A stretch of 64,000 nucleotides of DNA, from NCBI GenBank assembly GCA_023375785.1, contig SZWC01002441.1, positions 53,232 to 117,231 on the forward strand, read 5' to 3'. The DNA comes from Penium margaritaceum. Taxonomy: Eukaryota; Streptophyta; Zygnematophyceae; Desmidiales; Peniaceae. Below are positions 44,391-55,879 of the stretch, piece by piece. The first letter of the stretch is position 1; each line of letters opens with the position of its first letter. Below the pieces are notes generated by a model. It ran no database searches, was not told where the DNA came from, and was given only the letters and a program-made list of their open reading frames with translations. The translations under genes were made by a program, and so were the position numbers.

Positions 44391-45065
44391 ATGAAAGTAC
44401 TCGGCTTCATCAAGATACTGAAGGGAGAGGAGCAGGTTCCCGCGGAGGACACAGTCGAGCATGAGGCATGGATGGATCAGAATGATATTGTCATGTTATT
44501 CCTAAGCAACGCAATAGCCAAGAAGTATTGCGGAGTACGCACTGGCTTCAGATGCTTTTGACAAGCTCAAGCGTTTGCACCAATCCACCTCCCTCGTAAG
44601 CAGACTATTCATCCTACAACGGCCGATTAGCATACGGGTGAATGAGGGAGAGTCCATCCCTGATTTCTTATAGGAGTTTGAAGGAATCCTTGGCGAGGCT
44701 CACCAAATGATTTGGGAGCTTGACAAAAAGATGCAGGCCATGATCCTCCTCATGGCACTACCGGGGAGATAGAGCCCAATGATCACCGTCTTGGGTGGTT
44801 GGAAGAAGAATGACCTGACGTATACGGTAGTATCCAAGTACGTGCGGATTGAGGCCACACGCCGTAGCGGCAGTGAGGTTAACTTCTTAGCCTATGCTGC
44901 ATGCTACAATGGCTGCGGGAGCAAAGGGTCAGCCTCTGGTCAGACCGGCAGTAGTGTAAGCGGTGGCGGCGGAGGCAACAATGGCGGCAAGGCTCCCAAG
45001 CAACAGGAAAATTGCCGCAATTGCGACAAACCTGGGCACTAGGCAAGAGAGTGCAAACCGCCAAA
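44390..45065 (+). pseudogene. gag: Copia-3 gag
   Basis: A gag core of the UBN2/Copia kind with RVNEGESIPDFL, LGEAHQMIWELDKKMQAMIL and LMALPG, followed by a Gly/Ser-rich stretch and a zinc knuckle beginning CRNCDKPGH near 45013-45040. The element is broken. Confidence 0.75.
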
Positions 45066-45169
45066 GAAGGAAGATGGCGAGAGCAGTGGAAACAAAGGTA
45101 GCAAAAAGGGTGGAAAAGAGGCCACCAACATGATGGCTCAGAGCACGCCTCCGGCAAAGGGAGCGGCAC

Positions 45170-45480
45170 TGCTCAGGCCAGGAGACTTTGGGCTCGACTC
45201 CGGCACTGACCATCACTTCAGCAATGACCAGGCTGGATTTGTCTCCTTCGGTCCAACTAAGTGACGGTTCAGATGTGCAAACGGCAGCATCGTGAACGCA
45301 GAGGGCGTGGGAGAAAAGGTGGTGAGCATCAGCCTGAAATGTGTGGAGAAGGATCTGCGCCTGCGTGACGTGGTTTACATCCCCTTGTTTGCTACAAACC
45401 TTTTGTCCGTGTCAAAAACTACAGACAACAACATGATGGTGGTGTTCACGCAGAAGAAGGCGGTCATCATCAAGAACGAG
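45170..45480 (+). pseudogene. Copia-3 protease
   Basis: FGLDSGTDHHFSNDQAGFVS is the active-site region of a Copia protease. RLRDVVYIPLFATNLLSVSK near 45360-45418 is the usual conserved end of that domain. Confidence 0.82.
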
Positions 45481-45669
45481 GACATCAAGGTACTCTATTA
45501 CAAAAAAGACCTTGTAGCTCAGGTCCCAAGAGTCGACGGGCTTTACGTACTGCAAACAAATGTGGGAGGGAGCTCGGAAGACGAGGGTCATGCAGGTGCG
45601 GCAGAGGCAGTGGTCTCGGCACCAACGCAAGAGAACACACCAACGGCAACTCAGAAGGTGTCCTCTATC

Positions 45670-46480
45670 ACCAAGGACGGAGACACTGAGCTGTGGCATA
45701 GACGCTTTGGGCACGTTGCAAAGAGCATGCTCCATGTCATGCAACAACAACAAGTTGTCCGCGGCATGGAGGGGTGCACAAAGGATGTGGCTGGCTGTGG
45801 CAGCTTGTGCGAGCCTTGCCTCCAAGGCAAGACAAAGCAAAAGCGCTTTGAGTGCAACGGCCGTCGTGCAAAATCCGTCCGGGACTTCAGTGACACTGAT
45901 GTGTGCGGACCCTTCCGCACGGCATCGAATGATTGAAGTAAGTTCTTCCTGACCTTCATCGATTACTACAGCTGCAAGATGTGGATATACTTCCTCAAAA
46001 CAAAGGGAGAGGTCCGAGAGAAGCTTGAGGATTTTGTTGCCATGGTTGAGCGGCAGAACGGAAAGAAAATCAAGGCGCTGCAAAGCGACAACGGCGGGGA
46101 GTACGAGGCATGCGATGGCTGGTTGCGGCAACGCGGCATTGACCATCAGACCAGGACACCCTACACGCAACAGAGCAACGGTGTGGCTGAACAGATGAAT
46201 CAGACCATCCTTGGCATGGTGCACAGCATGCTCTTCGACACAAAACTCCCACCACATTTTTGGATGGAAGCTGCAAGAACGGCATGCTACCTCGTCAACC
46301 TCACTCCTGCAGCTGCTCTAGACAGGCTCGGTAAGAAAAAGGGCAAGCAGCAGATGATGCCACAGGAGGTGTGGTCAGGAAAGAAGCCAGACGCCTGACA
46401 CCCGAAGGTCTTTGGCTGCACCGCATGGACAAAGGTCGAGGCAGGAGAAGGTGGCGGCAAGCTAGATGCAAGGGCATGGA
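45670..46480 (+). pseudogene. Copia-3 integrase
   Basis: A GAG-pre-integrase segment (LWHRRFGHVAKSMLHVM, then CEPCLQGKTKQKRF) is followed by the rve core. The core contains KALQSDNGGEYEACDGWL with the second Asp and TPYTQQSNGVAEQMNQTILG with the Glu region. It ends with AACYLVNLTPA-like sequence. The element is broken. Confidence 0.87.
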
Positions 46481-46489
46481 AGTGTGTTA

Positions 46490-46970
46490 TGGTGGGCTAT
46501 GAATCTGCTCACACGACCTACCGCCTTTGGGACCCGACAGCAAGAAGGCTTATCACCAGCCGGGATGTGACCTTCGATGAGAGGACACCAGGCAAGGGAG
46601 AGCCGCTTGATCCCACGCAAGCTCCAAAGCAGGGAGAGCGGTTGGTGCTGCTGGAGTCGGGGGATCAAGCTCCTGAAAACTGGCAAGTGGTGCCAGTGGA
46701 GAAGAGTGGTGTGGCAGGGAGAGCGGCTGCGCAGGCTGACGCAGCGACGGGCTCTGACACGCAGTCGAAGATGTCCAAGGACTCTGAAACCAGCTCGGAG
46801 GCCAGTGGCTCTTCACCAGAGGATAATTCAACTTCAGAGCAGCCTGCACCACAGGAGTAGCAGCAGAGCAGAGATGAAGCACCAACAATGTTGCGCCGTA
46901 GCACGCGGCAAAGAAAACAAATGCCACAGTACGACACTGACAGTGGAGGCTAGACAGGACTGAGCTGATC
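46490..46970 (+). pseudogene. Copia-3 integrase-RT linker
   Basis: A Ser/Glu/Pro-rich linker (for example DSETSSEASGSSPEDNSTSE) follows an integrase C-terminal motif, SAHTTYRLWDPTARRLITSR. No separate domain is visible. Confidence 0.65.
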
Positions 46971-48560
46971 CTGTTTGGCTCAGGGAGAGCCGCTCACTGC
47001 GGTAGAGGTGTTGACAAGGCCCGATGCAACCAAATGGAAGGAGGCGGTGGACAACGAGCTCACATCCATCGATGAAAATGGTACATGGGTGCTTGTGGAT
47101 AGACCCGCTAACGCTCATGTGGTGGGCTCAAAGTGGGCACTTAGGGTGAAGCGAAAGCAGGACGGCAGCATCGACAAGTACAAGGCGAGGGTCGTGGCGA
47201 AGGGATTCTCACAATGCGCAGGGTTTGAGTACGATGAGGCCTTCGTACCGGTTGTCACGTTTGCCTCCATCAGGTCCCTGCTGGTGGTCGTTGCCGCCAA
47301 AGACCTAGAGATCCACCAGATGGACGTCAAAACAGCGTTCCTTTACGGGAAGTTGGACAAAGAGGTGCTCATAGAAGTGCCGAAGGGGATGGATGCAGCC
47401 ATAGGAAAGGTGTGTTGGCTGGTGAAGGCATTGTTACGGGCTGAAACAGGCCCCACGAATCTGGTACGAGGAGATGGACAGCGTCATGACTGAGATCTCC
47501 TTCGCACACTGCAAGAATGATCCCTACGTCTATTTGCGGGAGGAAGAATGTTGCTTGCTGCTTGGGGCGTTGTATGTGGATGATCTGATCATGTGTTCTT
47601 CCTCGTACAAGGCCCTTCTGGGCCTGAAGGAGCAGTTGAGCTGTAGGTTCAAGATAAAGGACATGGATCCTCTCGAGTACTACCTCGGGATCGCCGTCCA
47701 CCACAACCGCAAAGCATGTACCATCGAGCTGAACAAGACCAAGTTCATCATGGACGTCTTGAAGCGCTACAACATGGAGGATTGCAAATCCATCAGCACC
47801 CCCATGGCCTCCGAGTGCAAGCTCTCCTCCTCCATGACTCGAAGCAATGAGGAAGAGCGGTGGAAAATACAAAACATTCTGTACCAGTCCACCGTCGGGA
47901 GCCTCATTTACACGATGGTGGAGACGCGACCTGACATCGCTTATGCGATAGGTCAGGTAAGCAGGTTTGTGGCTAACCCTGGGCTACAACATTGGCAAGC
48001 CATGGAGCGGATCTTTTGCCACCTCAAAAATACACGACACGTGGGACTTCAGTTTGGAGGTCTCGAAGGATCAGACTCGCTGCGACTCACGTGCTACACC
48101 GATGCTGACTGGGGAGGGCGGATCGATGACAGGAAGTCCACCTCGGGCTTTGTCTGCCTCCGCTATGGTGGTGCGGTTTCATGGACGAGCAGGAAGGAGT
48201 ACTATGTCTCGCTTTCTACTAAGGCAGAGTACATTGCACTCTCGGAAGTGTGTAAGGAAACACAGTGGCTTTGTGGTCTGTCGATGAGATCAAGGCACCA
48301 CAAGAGGAAGCAACATTGATCCGCATCGACAATGAGAGCGCCAATGCTATGGCAGAGGACAACATGATCTCCCGGCGTACAAAGCACATCGACATTCGGT
48401 ACCACTACTCACGCAACATTGTCGCCAAGGATGTCGTGGAACTAGAGCACGTTAAAACCAAGAGGATACTTGCGCACTTCTTGACGATGTCGCTTGATTG
48501 CGACTTGCATGCTGCAGGCGTTCAAGGAATCGGCATGGTGGATACAGGAGATGAGGAATA
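46970..48560 (+). pseudogene. Copia-3 reverse transcriptase and RNase H
   Basis: The reverse transcriptase has TWVLVDRPANAHVVGSKWAL, ARVVAKGFSQCAGFEYDEAF and EIHQMDVKTAFLYGKLDKEV. Its catalytic box LYVDDLIM is near 47570-47595. RNase H carries TDADWGGRIDDRKSTSGFVC, STKAEYIALSEVCKE and RTKHIDIRYHYSRN. It lies in Copia order after integrase. The element is broken. Confidence 0.9.
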
Positions 48561-48659
48561 AAGACCAAGACAGCGATGGTGTGCAAACTCGACACAAAGA
48601 TACGGGTTCATGCAAAAGATGATTACCACGGCAGGTGGCCAGAGGTGTAAGGGAAATAT

Positions 48660-49343
48660 TGTTGTTCTTTTATGCCCCTGTGGACATTGCTTAGCGGACA
48701 GGTTGGGCATGCACTGCTCGCTCGAAGTAGGTCCCTCAAACCTTGTTTGTGGTGCAAGTCCAAGTGAGACACCATCAATGTAGCGCAATGGGTAGCACAT
48801 TGGACTTAGGGACAACAGGTCATGCGATCACACCTGATGTGACCAGGAAGGTTTTTTGACCTTCCTGCAGAGAGGAAGTTTACTAGACATTTCTCTATGC
48901 ATAAGGAGGATGTGCCACTTGGCGGTCAGTGGATGCGCCAATTGGCGAGCTATTGAGGTGGTGTGGATTGGCCACTCCCAAAAGTGCCACTACCCACAAA
49001 ACTTGGAGGCCAGGCCTAGGACTATTTGTACCATGCTCATTCCTCATTCTAAATATACAATCTGGCCTTAGATGCTCCTCACAGGACTGTCCAACCAAGG
49101 AACAGTTTAAAGAAGGCACTGGTTGGTCTAAGCCCCAGGAGTTATTCTTTGACTAGCACGTCGCGCAAAATTGACCAAGTGTTAAGTGGACACAGTTGTT
49201 AGCAAGTGATTACCTAGGAGCTTCTACGTGTGGAACTGTGATCCTGAGGTGATATCTTCTCCTAGGTGAAATGTTAGGAGCGGATAGCAGATGCTATTGT
49301 GTCGGCCCTGTTCTCTAGTCCGTTCGCCGCAGGCCGGTTGACA
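48660..49343 (+). repeat. Copia-3 3' LTR
   Basis: TGTTGTTCTTTTATGC to CCGGTTGACA, 684 bp. It is preceded by a weak purine-rich tract AAGGGAAATAT, and CGAAG follows at 49344-49348. Confidence 0.9.
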
Positions 49344-49736
49344 CGAAGCGTCGAGGGGCTCTTGGCTAGCTCATAGGGACTGGTAAATAAGGAAGCCTAG
49401 GGGTTATTCTAGGCATGCCAATCTTACCTAGAGACTTTTTACATTCCTTGTACTTATCTATAAAGTCTAAGGATTCCTTCCTTACTCAACTCTACTTGTT
49501 CTCCAAACATCACCTTGCACATATCCATTCAATCCTACAAGTCTTCCGTAGTGCACCTTGGTGCAAATGCCGCCATGAGAGTTGCACCGCGGGATCCTCG
49601 GTCACTAGCAACGGTCTTGCTGCTAGGAAAGGGTCGTGCAGCATCTCAATGATTGGCCCACACACCAAGGGGTCGAGGGAGGCTTATCCCAAGGGCTTGG
49701 CATGTGACTGTCAACTCGTGCGTCCCTCGGTTCAAG
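49344..49736 (+). repeat. Gypsy-2 3' LTR, right piece
   Basis: It continues the LTR after the duplicated CGAAG and ends at CGGTTCAAG. CCAAG at 49737-49741 is the right target duplication of Gypsy-2. Confidence 0.88.
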
Positions 49737-49741
49737 CCAAG

Positions 49742-50036
49742 ACTCCCACACACCCGGACAGAACAGGGGACGTAGAGTCCGCATTCTACGGCCTAACATC
49801 CAGCACATAGTTCCTGGATCTACAGGATCCGGTAACCATGATGGTAAGGGGTTCCGAGTTCTCCAACTGTCCCATTCCTCCTTCATGATGGACCAAGCAT
49901 GTTGTGCAGCTATGGGGTCCATGGGTGGAGTGGTTGGGTCCCAGACCGGCCCATTGGTGAGGTGTCCGTTAGTACAAGCAGAGGTCTTTCTGTTGGCTGT
50001 CATGATGTACATACAAACGGTGTAGGCGTAGAAGGA
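49742..50036 (-). other. Unassigned stretch with a minus-strand open frame
   Basis: Between Gypsy-2 and Gypsy-3 a minus-strand frame reads, in parts, NGHLTNGPVWDPTTPPMDPI and AWSIMKEEWDSWRTRNPLPS. I do not recognise the family. It could be the torn edge of a host gene or of an older element that Gypsy-2 entered. Confidence 0.3.
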
Positions 50037-50803
50037 TGTCACCAATAAGACGGACAGTACCTACGGCACTGATTACAGCTTGATGCTTCTTTGAATGTAT
50101 AGTTAGACTGTGAATATAGAATCTAAAGGAAAAACCGAGCAAGATCAACCCAAGAATGGGATCAATCCATCAAGAATTGAGGAATTTACGCCCGGCCAAA
50201 TTTGGACCGGCCGAGGGGAAAACAGTTGACGGGAATTCATTCCCAAGGACCAAGGCTCGACCCTTGGAAGACCCAACAAGGCCGGAGCGCACCTTGGATT
50301 TTGGTTAGTCAATGAGTTAAGGATTACTGAAGACCAAGGGCACTTTAGAAAGGCGTCCCGATGTGTTATTACCAGAAAGGGCGCTTCGGGCGGCCGTCAC
50401 CGGTGCTAGTGGTGCTGCTAGCGGAACATTGCCATAGTTCACAGAAATGGCCATATCTTGGCCCTTTTTCTATGAAATAATGCACTTCTTGGTGCATTGG
50501 AAATCTGGGAAGATGAACTACGTGATGTTGAGGAAATAACACTCATTATAGGCTCGTATGGAGCCGCACATGACTCAGCGACCTTGGGTCACCTAGGATG
50601 TGTCATCATGTACATGTAGCCTCGTATGTTGACACTTGAATAACAAGTACAGTTTACTGCCACTTTTCCACATGCGTTCCTGTGCTCCCCCAAGATGATC
50701 CTATGCTTCTGCAAATCCAAAAAGATGTGCACCGCCTTCCCCTTGGTCACCGGTTGGTACCTACACCATCCGGTTGAGGCTAGCAAACCGCGCCCGGTTT
50801 ACA
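50037..50803 (+). repeat. Gypsy-3 5' LTR (left edge approximate)
   Basis: The right edge CCCGGTTTACA is followed by the primer site. The left edge was placed by alignment to the Gypsy-2 LTR and a TG at 50037; the matching 3' LTR is outside the window. The block GGGCGCTTCGGGCGGCCGT (about 50377-50397) is shared with Gypsy-2 and Gypsy-4 LTRs. Confidence 0.6.
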
Positions 50804-50805
50804 CT

Positions 50806-50817
50806 TGGTATCAGAGC
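50806..50817 (+). other. Gypsy-3 primer-binding site
   Basis: TGGTATCAGAGC, two bases after the LTR end. Confidence 0.9.
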
Positions 50818-50984
50818 CACCCTTGGCTCAGGGGCACAATCATCTACATGGCAACCTCTCCTGGTCAGCGTAGACTAGCACACATCTTGTCTATTTGGCA
50901 GATTCGTGCCTAAGGCCAACCACACACTCCAATGACAAGGCGGTAACTGGAGGACCTGTTGAGGAAGAAGTTGTTCAGGTTGTA

Positions 50985-51968
50985 CGATGACTTCATCCGG
51001 CATGTTCGCAATGGCCGCGACATTTGACGCGCAAGGCAAAGTAACAGCAGCCGCAGTATTGAAAAAGTTGCTCGTCCACATGCAGGCCAAGATGGACCTG
51101 TTAGAGAAACAAAATGCGTACCTCAACCAAGAGCTCACAAAGCGTCCAGTGACAACACCAGTAGCAGTTACCACCACAATCATAACTGTTGTGGGTGTCC
51201 CGAGCCTATCCAAGCCAGAGCTGTTTGACCGTTTGAGGAAGGATTGGCTAGCTCCACACGCTTGGATACTTGGACTAGAGATGTATTTCACCGCCATCAA
51301 TGTGGATGCCTCAAGGTACGAGGCACGTCACGACTATGCCATGACCCTGTTGAGAAGGGTATCGTTGGATTGGTAGGTCGATGTGATGTGGTCCAATCGA
51401 AATGGCAGTGGTGCAGTAATGGTCGCTCACATTGTGATCGTGACCAGAATCTCAACCCCATCAGCTCCAACCTCTAGTAGTGGTGATCCTATCCTCAAAT
51501 GACTGACCTCATGGAAGGAGTTTACGGAGTCGTTCATTTGGCGCTTCACCGTGGGTAACATGAGCAACAACGTGCGCTCCAAACTTCGTCGACTTTGCCA
51601 AACTGTCAGTGTTGCTGACTACACCCATAGGTTTTATGAGATTGTTGCCAACTGTGGCTTTGACTCCCATGAATTGTGCTTCCATTGTAGCAATAGCCTC
51701 AAGAACTACGCTTGCGCTGTGACGATGATGTACGGCCTCAACGACAACATGTCGGAGATAACTGCAACAGCAGAGCGGTATGATAAGCGCATGCAACAGG
51801 CTCATGCCAACATCCACAACTCTTTTGGTGGTGGTTATGGAAAGTGGGCCGAGAGAAATGACATGCCCATGGAGATTGGATCATTACAACAGCGCAAGTG
51901 TTACAACTGTGACAAACCTGGCCACATTGGGCATGATTGCCGGAGTCCAAAGAAGGACGACAACAAGG
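50985..51968 (+). pseudogene. gag: Gypsy-3 gag
   Basis: An N-terminal coiled coil (LVHMQAKMDLLEKQNAYLNQ) leads into a gag core with LSKPELFDRLRKDWLAPHAW and WILGLEMYFTAINVDASRYE. The region VADYTHRFYEIVANCGFD follows, and a zinc knuckle CYNCDKPGHIGHDC at 51899-51940. Gypsy-4 is inserted about 30 bp after the knuckle. The element is broken. Confidence 0.8.
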
Positions 51969-51973
51969 GTAAG
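51969..51973. repeat. Target-site duplication of Gypsy-4, left copy
   Basis: GTAAG, repeated at 63057-63061. Confidence 0.88.
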
Positions 51974-52896
51974 TGTAAACCGAGGGGCGCCCGGCGTTAC
52001 GGTCATTGGCCGATCCCTTGGGATAAACCTCCCAACCCTTCGACCCCTTGGTGTGTGGGCCAACCCTGTAGATGTCGCATGACTCTCTTCTAGCAGCAAG
52101 ACCACTGCTAGTGACTGAGGTTCCCGTCGTGCGACTCTCCCGGCGTTTGCACCAAGGTGCACTGCAGAAGACTTGGAGAATCGAATGAACGTGTGTAAGG
52201 CAATACTTGGAACACAAAAAAAATTGGGCAAGGAATGAATCCTTTAGACTTGATAGATGAGTACAAGGTAATGTACAGAGTCTCTGGGTAAGATTGGCAT
52301 CCCTAGAACAATCCCTAGGTTTCCTTATGTACCAGCCCCTATGAGCCAGCGGAAAGCTCCTCGGCATCTCGAAGCACTCTACCTAGGCGCATTCATACAA
52401 ATGATACATGCACTGTGTATTAAGTGCCACAAGATATCCAACGGACCAAAGAACGCCTCGATCCGTGAAGAAATGGCTAAGTTATGACTATTTGAGTAAT
52501 CCACGCGTGACGACCGCTGGCAGCACCAATACTGAAGGTCACGGCCGCCCAAAGTTTCTTGCTTGTGAATGCAGCTCTATCTGCCATCCCGAAGCACCCA
52601 TGGCCTCCAATGAACCTTGCCTCATTGGCTAAGCATCCATCCAGGGACGCTTCGGCTGCAGTGGGCAAGAAAGTCTCTCCGCCGTGCTCGGGTTCAAACC
52701 GGTACGTCTCCTGTTTTCTGGAGGTGCGCCTTCCACCTTTGCACAGCCGTATCTTTCTCTTCCCTGCACTGAATGACCTGGTTCTTGGGTCAATTTCACA
52801 TGGTTTTTCACGTATAACATAATGGAAGCATCAAAGTATGCATCTGACGTCATCATAATGATGTTATCACCGCCTCGACCTGCGGCTCCCATAACA
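51974..52896 (-). repeat. Gypsy-4 3' LTR
   Basis: On the plus strand TGTAAACCGAGG to CTCCCATAACA. The reverse complement matches the Gypsy-2 LTR. Confidence 0.92.
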
Positions 52897-52915
52897 TCAC
52901 CCCCCTTCCGAGGGT
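52897..52915 (-). other. Gypsy-4 polypurine tract
   Basis: On the minus strand CCTCGGAAGGGGGGTGA directly precedes the 3' LTR, like the Gypsy-2 tract. Confidence 0.8.
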
Positions 52916-53009
52916 GTACCGTCCCGGTGCGCTCCTGGAATGCTCTGAGGACCGTGTTGACAGCACCGCACATGTGGAAATCAGCTTCAAGGATCCAGCA
53001 GTTGTACTC

Positions 53010-53290
53010 AAGCCCATTTAGGAGCCATTACACCTGGTACTGCCACCCGTTATTACACCGAAGGTGCCTGAGAATCTTCTCCACCACATACTCCTCTTCA
53101 CCCTCGACCAAGACCGGTGGATGAGGAGTCGGTCCCTGCACCGCAAACTGTGCATCCGGCTCCTTGTATGCTTTGAGATGAGAAGTGTGGAACACGTGAT
53201 GGATCTCATAGTGGTCCGGTAGCTCCAACTCGTAGCTCACCGCAGACCGCTTCTCCTTGACCGGAAAAGGGTCCACCTACCGAGGCTTGA
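53010..53290 (-). pseudogene. Gypsy-4 integrase tail and chromodomain
   Basis: LPDHYEIHHVFHTSHLKAYK is the conserved GPY/F-side motif of chromovirus integrases. VEGEEEYVVEKILRH, NNGWQYQV follows, which is the start of a chromodomain. In known chromoviruses this domain binds modified histones and steers integration. The element is broken. Confidence 0.78.
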
Positions 53291-53459
53291 GCTTGTCGTT
53301 GCCCACCCCCTCCAGCTGCAGATTCCGCGAGCTCAACAGCATCTTTTGTCCCACTGATAATTCCGCGGCTGTCTGGTGCTTGTCCGCTTACCGCTTCATA
53401 TGCTATTGCGCCTTGTGAAGCGCATCGCGTACGCCGCGCCAGACCTCTGTGAAGTCACC

Positions 53460-54250
53460 TGCAAATTACTACACAACAGGTAGGTCCGATCCCGTTGCCA
53501 TGTCGGAGGGACATGCAGGCTGGACCCCATGCACTACCTCAAAGGGAGAGCGCCCTGTAGAGGCATGTACTGCTGAGTTGTAGGCAAACTCAGCCACCGG
53601 GAGCTTGCATTCCCATCCCTCACCATTCGGCTCCAAGATTCCTTGCAACAGCTGCTCCATGCTCTGGTTGGTACGTTCCGTCTGGCCTTTCGTTTGGGGA
53701 TGGTAGGCCGATGAAAGAGCCACACGGATACCCAGCTTCTTGAAGAGGGTCCCCCAAAACCGGGAGGTGAAGCGAGGATCACGGTTTGAGACCATGCACT
53801 GCGGCACCCCGTGAAGTTTGACGACGTGTTGCAAGAGGAGTTGAGCTGTCTCTGCTGCCATGACCTTCTCCGCACATGGAATGAAGTGCGGCATTTTGCT
53901 GAACCGTTCTACCACCACCAGTACCATGGTGTTGCCCGTTGTGTTCCGTGGAAGACCCCCCACAAAGTCAAGTGAGATGCCCGTCTACGGACGTTCCGGC
54001 ACCGGTAGTGGCTGCAGCTCTCCTGGCTTCCGCGCCCTCCGTGAATTGATTCTTTGGCACGTGTCACAGCTGCTCAGGTACTCCTTGTAATCTGCTCCTA
54101 TTGTCATCCACCAGTATTGGTGCGCGAGCGTCTTGAAGGTCTTGTCATGGCCAGAATGACCATTGTAGTGTGAGTGGTGCGCCTCTTCCAACAGCGCCTG
54201 TCACAATGACGCACTCCACGGCACCACAATCTGGTTCTCCTTCTCACGTC
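53460..54250 (-). pseudogene. Gypsy-4 integrase
   Basis: A zinc segment (GHDKTFKTLAHQYWW, SSCDTCQRINSRRARKPGEL) lies at about 54030-54190. The rve core follows, with TMVLVVVERFSKMPHFIPC, SAYHPQTKGQTERTNQSMEQ and FAYNSAVHASTGRSPFEVVH. The order and motifs are those of Ty3/Gypsy. Confidence 0.88.
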
Positions 54251-54289
54251 GCCAATACTGGTCATCCCACTTGCACCCCTTCACGTATT

Positions 54290-55860
54290 CCTGGCAAAGT
54301 CCCCGTCTTCTGCATACCCGTGTGCAAACAGGCTGCGGATGATTGGAGATCCTGCCAGCACCGTGATCGCATGCATGCCCAAGTTCAGGCGACGCAAAAG
54401 CGGGTCCGTTCGGTTGATCCTCCCTGGTTTGTTCTGGATCTTGTAGTCAAAGCCGACCTCTAGCAGCTCTATCCTCCATGCTTGACGATGACTCAGGTTC
54501 GGCTGCGACTTAAGGTACTTGAGCGCATAGTGGTCCGTGTGCACCACACACCGCCGCACCTCAAGGTAGCAACTCCACTGCTTGAAGGCCTGGACCACCG
54601 CGAGCATCTCCTTCTCGTGGATCGGGTAGTTGAGATCAGCCCATTTTAGCTTCTTGGAGAAGTACGCAATGGGCTGCAACCCCTTCCCTTGGTGCTCTAT
54701 CAGCACCCCGCCAATCGCATAGTCACTTGCGTCCATCGCCAACACGAACTCCCTGCTCGTGTCCAGATGCACCAACACCGGGGCTTGACACATGGAAGCC
54801 TTCATTGCATCAAAGGCTTTCTCCTCCTTTGTACCCCACTCCCATTGGTGCCCCTTCTTGAGCAAGTCTTTCAAGGGTGCTCCCATTGCCATGTGCCCCC
54901 GGATAAACCTCCGGTAGTAGTTCGTAAAACCCAGAAAAACTTGGATGTCATGCACGCACGCTGGCTCTGGCCACCCCTTCACTGCTTCCACCTTTTTTGG
55001 GTCCATGCGGATTCCTCTTCCGCTAACAATGTGCACGAGGAACTCCACCTCCTGCTTGGAAAATTCAAACCTGCTGATCTTGGAAAACAGCCGCTCTTTT
55101 GTCAGCACTTCCATCACCGTCCACAGGTGCCTTTGGTGCTCCTCCATCGTCCGCAAGTAGACAAGGATGTCTTCAAGGAACACGACCACGAACTGGTCTA
55201 AGTAGGAATGCAACACCCGGTTCATCAGCACCATGAACGTAGCAGGAGTATTCGTTAGCCCAAAAGGCATCACGAGATACTCAAAGTGTCCACAGTACGT
55301 CCGAAACGCGGTTTTTTCAACATCCTCCTCCGCAATGCGAATTTGGTGGTACCCCAACCCTAGGTCAAATTTTCTGAAGACGCATGCGCCTCGTAGCTGG
55401 TTGAACAACTCCTCGGCCCTCAGCACTGGGTAGCGGTTCTTCACCGTGATGTTGTTGAGCGCCTGGTAGGCCACGCACATCCGCAGCTCTCCCAATTTCT
55501 TCTTGACGATCAGTATCGGCGCCGCGTATGGAGACACCGACGGCCGAATGAAGCTCTGGTCCACCAACTCCCCCAACAACCTCTTGAGCTCTGCAAGCTC
55601 CGCGTCGCTCATGCGGTTATGAGACCGCACCGTTGGTGACGACCCTAGCACCACCTTGATCTTGTGGTCAATGTCGCTCCTCGGCAGCAGTCCCTTCGGC
55701 AACTCCTCCGGAAAAATGTCCCCGAAATCCTTGAGCACCTCCCCAACACTGGCAGGCAACTCTGGAGCTCCCGCCCCTTCTATCGGCTGCCCCTCTACTG
55801 CTTCAACCGCTGCAATCTGCCGCTCTATTGCTTGTTGTGGACGCACCCATTCCAAGTAAA
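54290..55860 (-). pseudogene. Gypsy-4 reverse transcriptase and RNase H
   Basis: A long continuous part. LKDFGDIFPEELPKGLLPR and RSHNRMSDAELAELKRLLGE open the reverse transcriptase. The palm has HFEYLVMPFGLTNTPATFMV and VVFLEDILVYLRTMEEHQRH. GFTNYYRRFIRGHMAMGAPL follows, then RNase H with VLAMDASDYAIGGVLIEHQG and HTDHYALKYLKSQPNLSHRQ. The N-terminal 20 residues (MEWVRPQQAIERQIAAVEAV) are a linker from protease. It belongs to an element broken elsewhere. Confidence 0.9.
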
Positions 55861-55879
55861 CCTGGCCATCCTTGCGTTA

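Larger units (their letters stand above)
42433..49343 (+). mobile_element. Copia-3, Ty1/Copia element nested in Gypsy-2
   Basis: 6,911 bp, inserted in the 3' LTR of Gypsy-2 with 5-bp duplications CGAAG at 42428-42432 and 49344-49348. LTRs are 680 and 684 bp and roughly 90% alike. Gag with zinc knuckle, protease, integrase, reverse transcriptase and RNase H lie in Copia order. It belongs to a different Copia lineage from Copia-1 and Copia-2, judged by its DSGTDHH-type protease and different LTRs. It is broken, with about six to eight breaks. Confidence 0.93.
36273..49736 (+). mobile_element. Gypsy-2, chromodomain Ty3/Gypsy element, split by Copia-3
   Basis: A plus-strand Ty3/Gypsy element of about 6.5 kb when Copia-3 (42433-49343) is left out. 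It has LTRs of about 960 bp, an initiator-Met primer site, gag with a zinc knuckle, protease, reverse transcriptase, RNase H, integrase, a chromodomain-like end and a G-rich polypurine tract. LTR divergence is about 13% or more by eye, making it one of the oldest elements here. It is heavily broken (ten or more breaks). It belongs to the same family as Gypsy-4. Confidence 0.92.
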
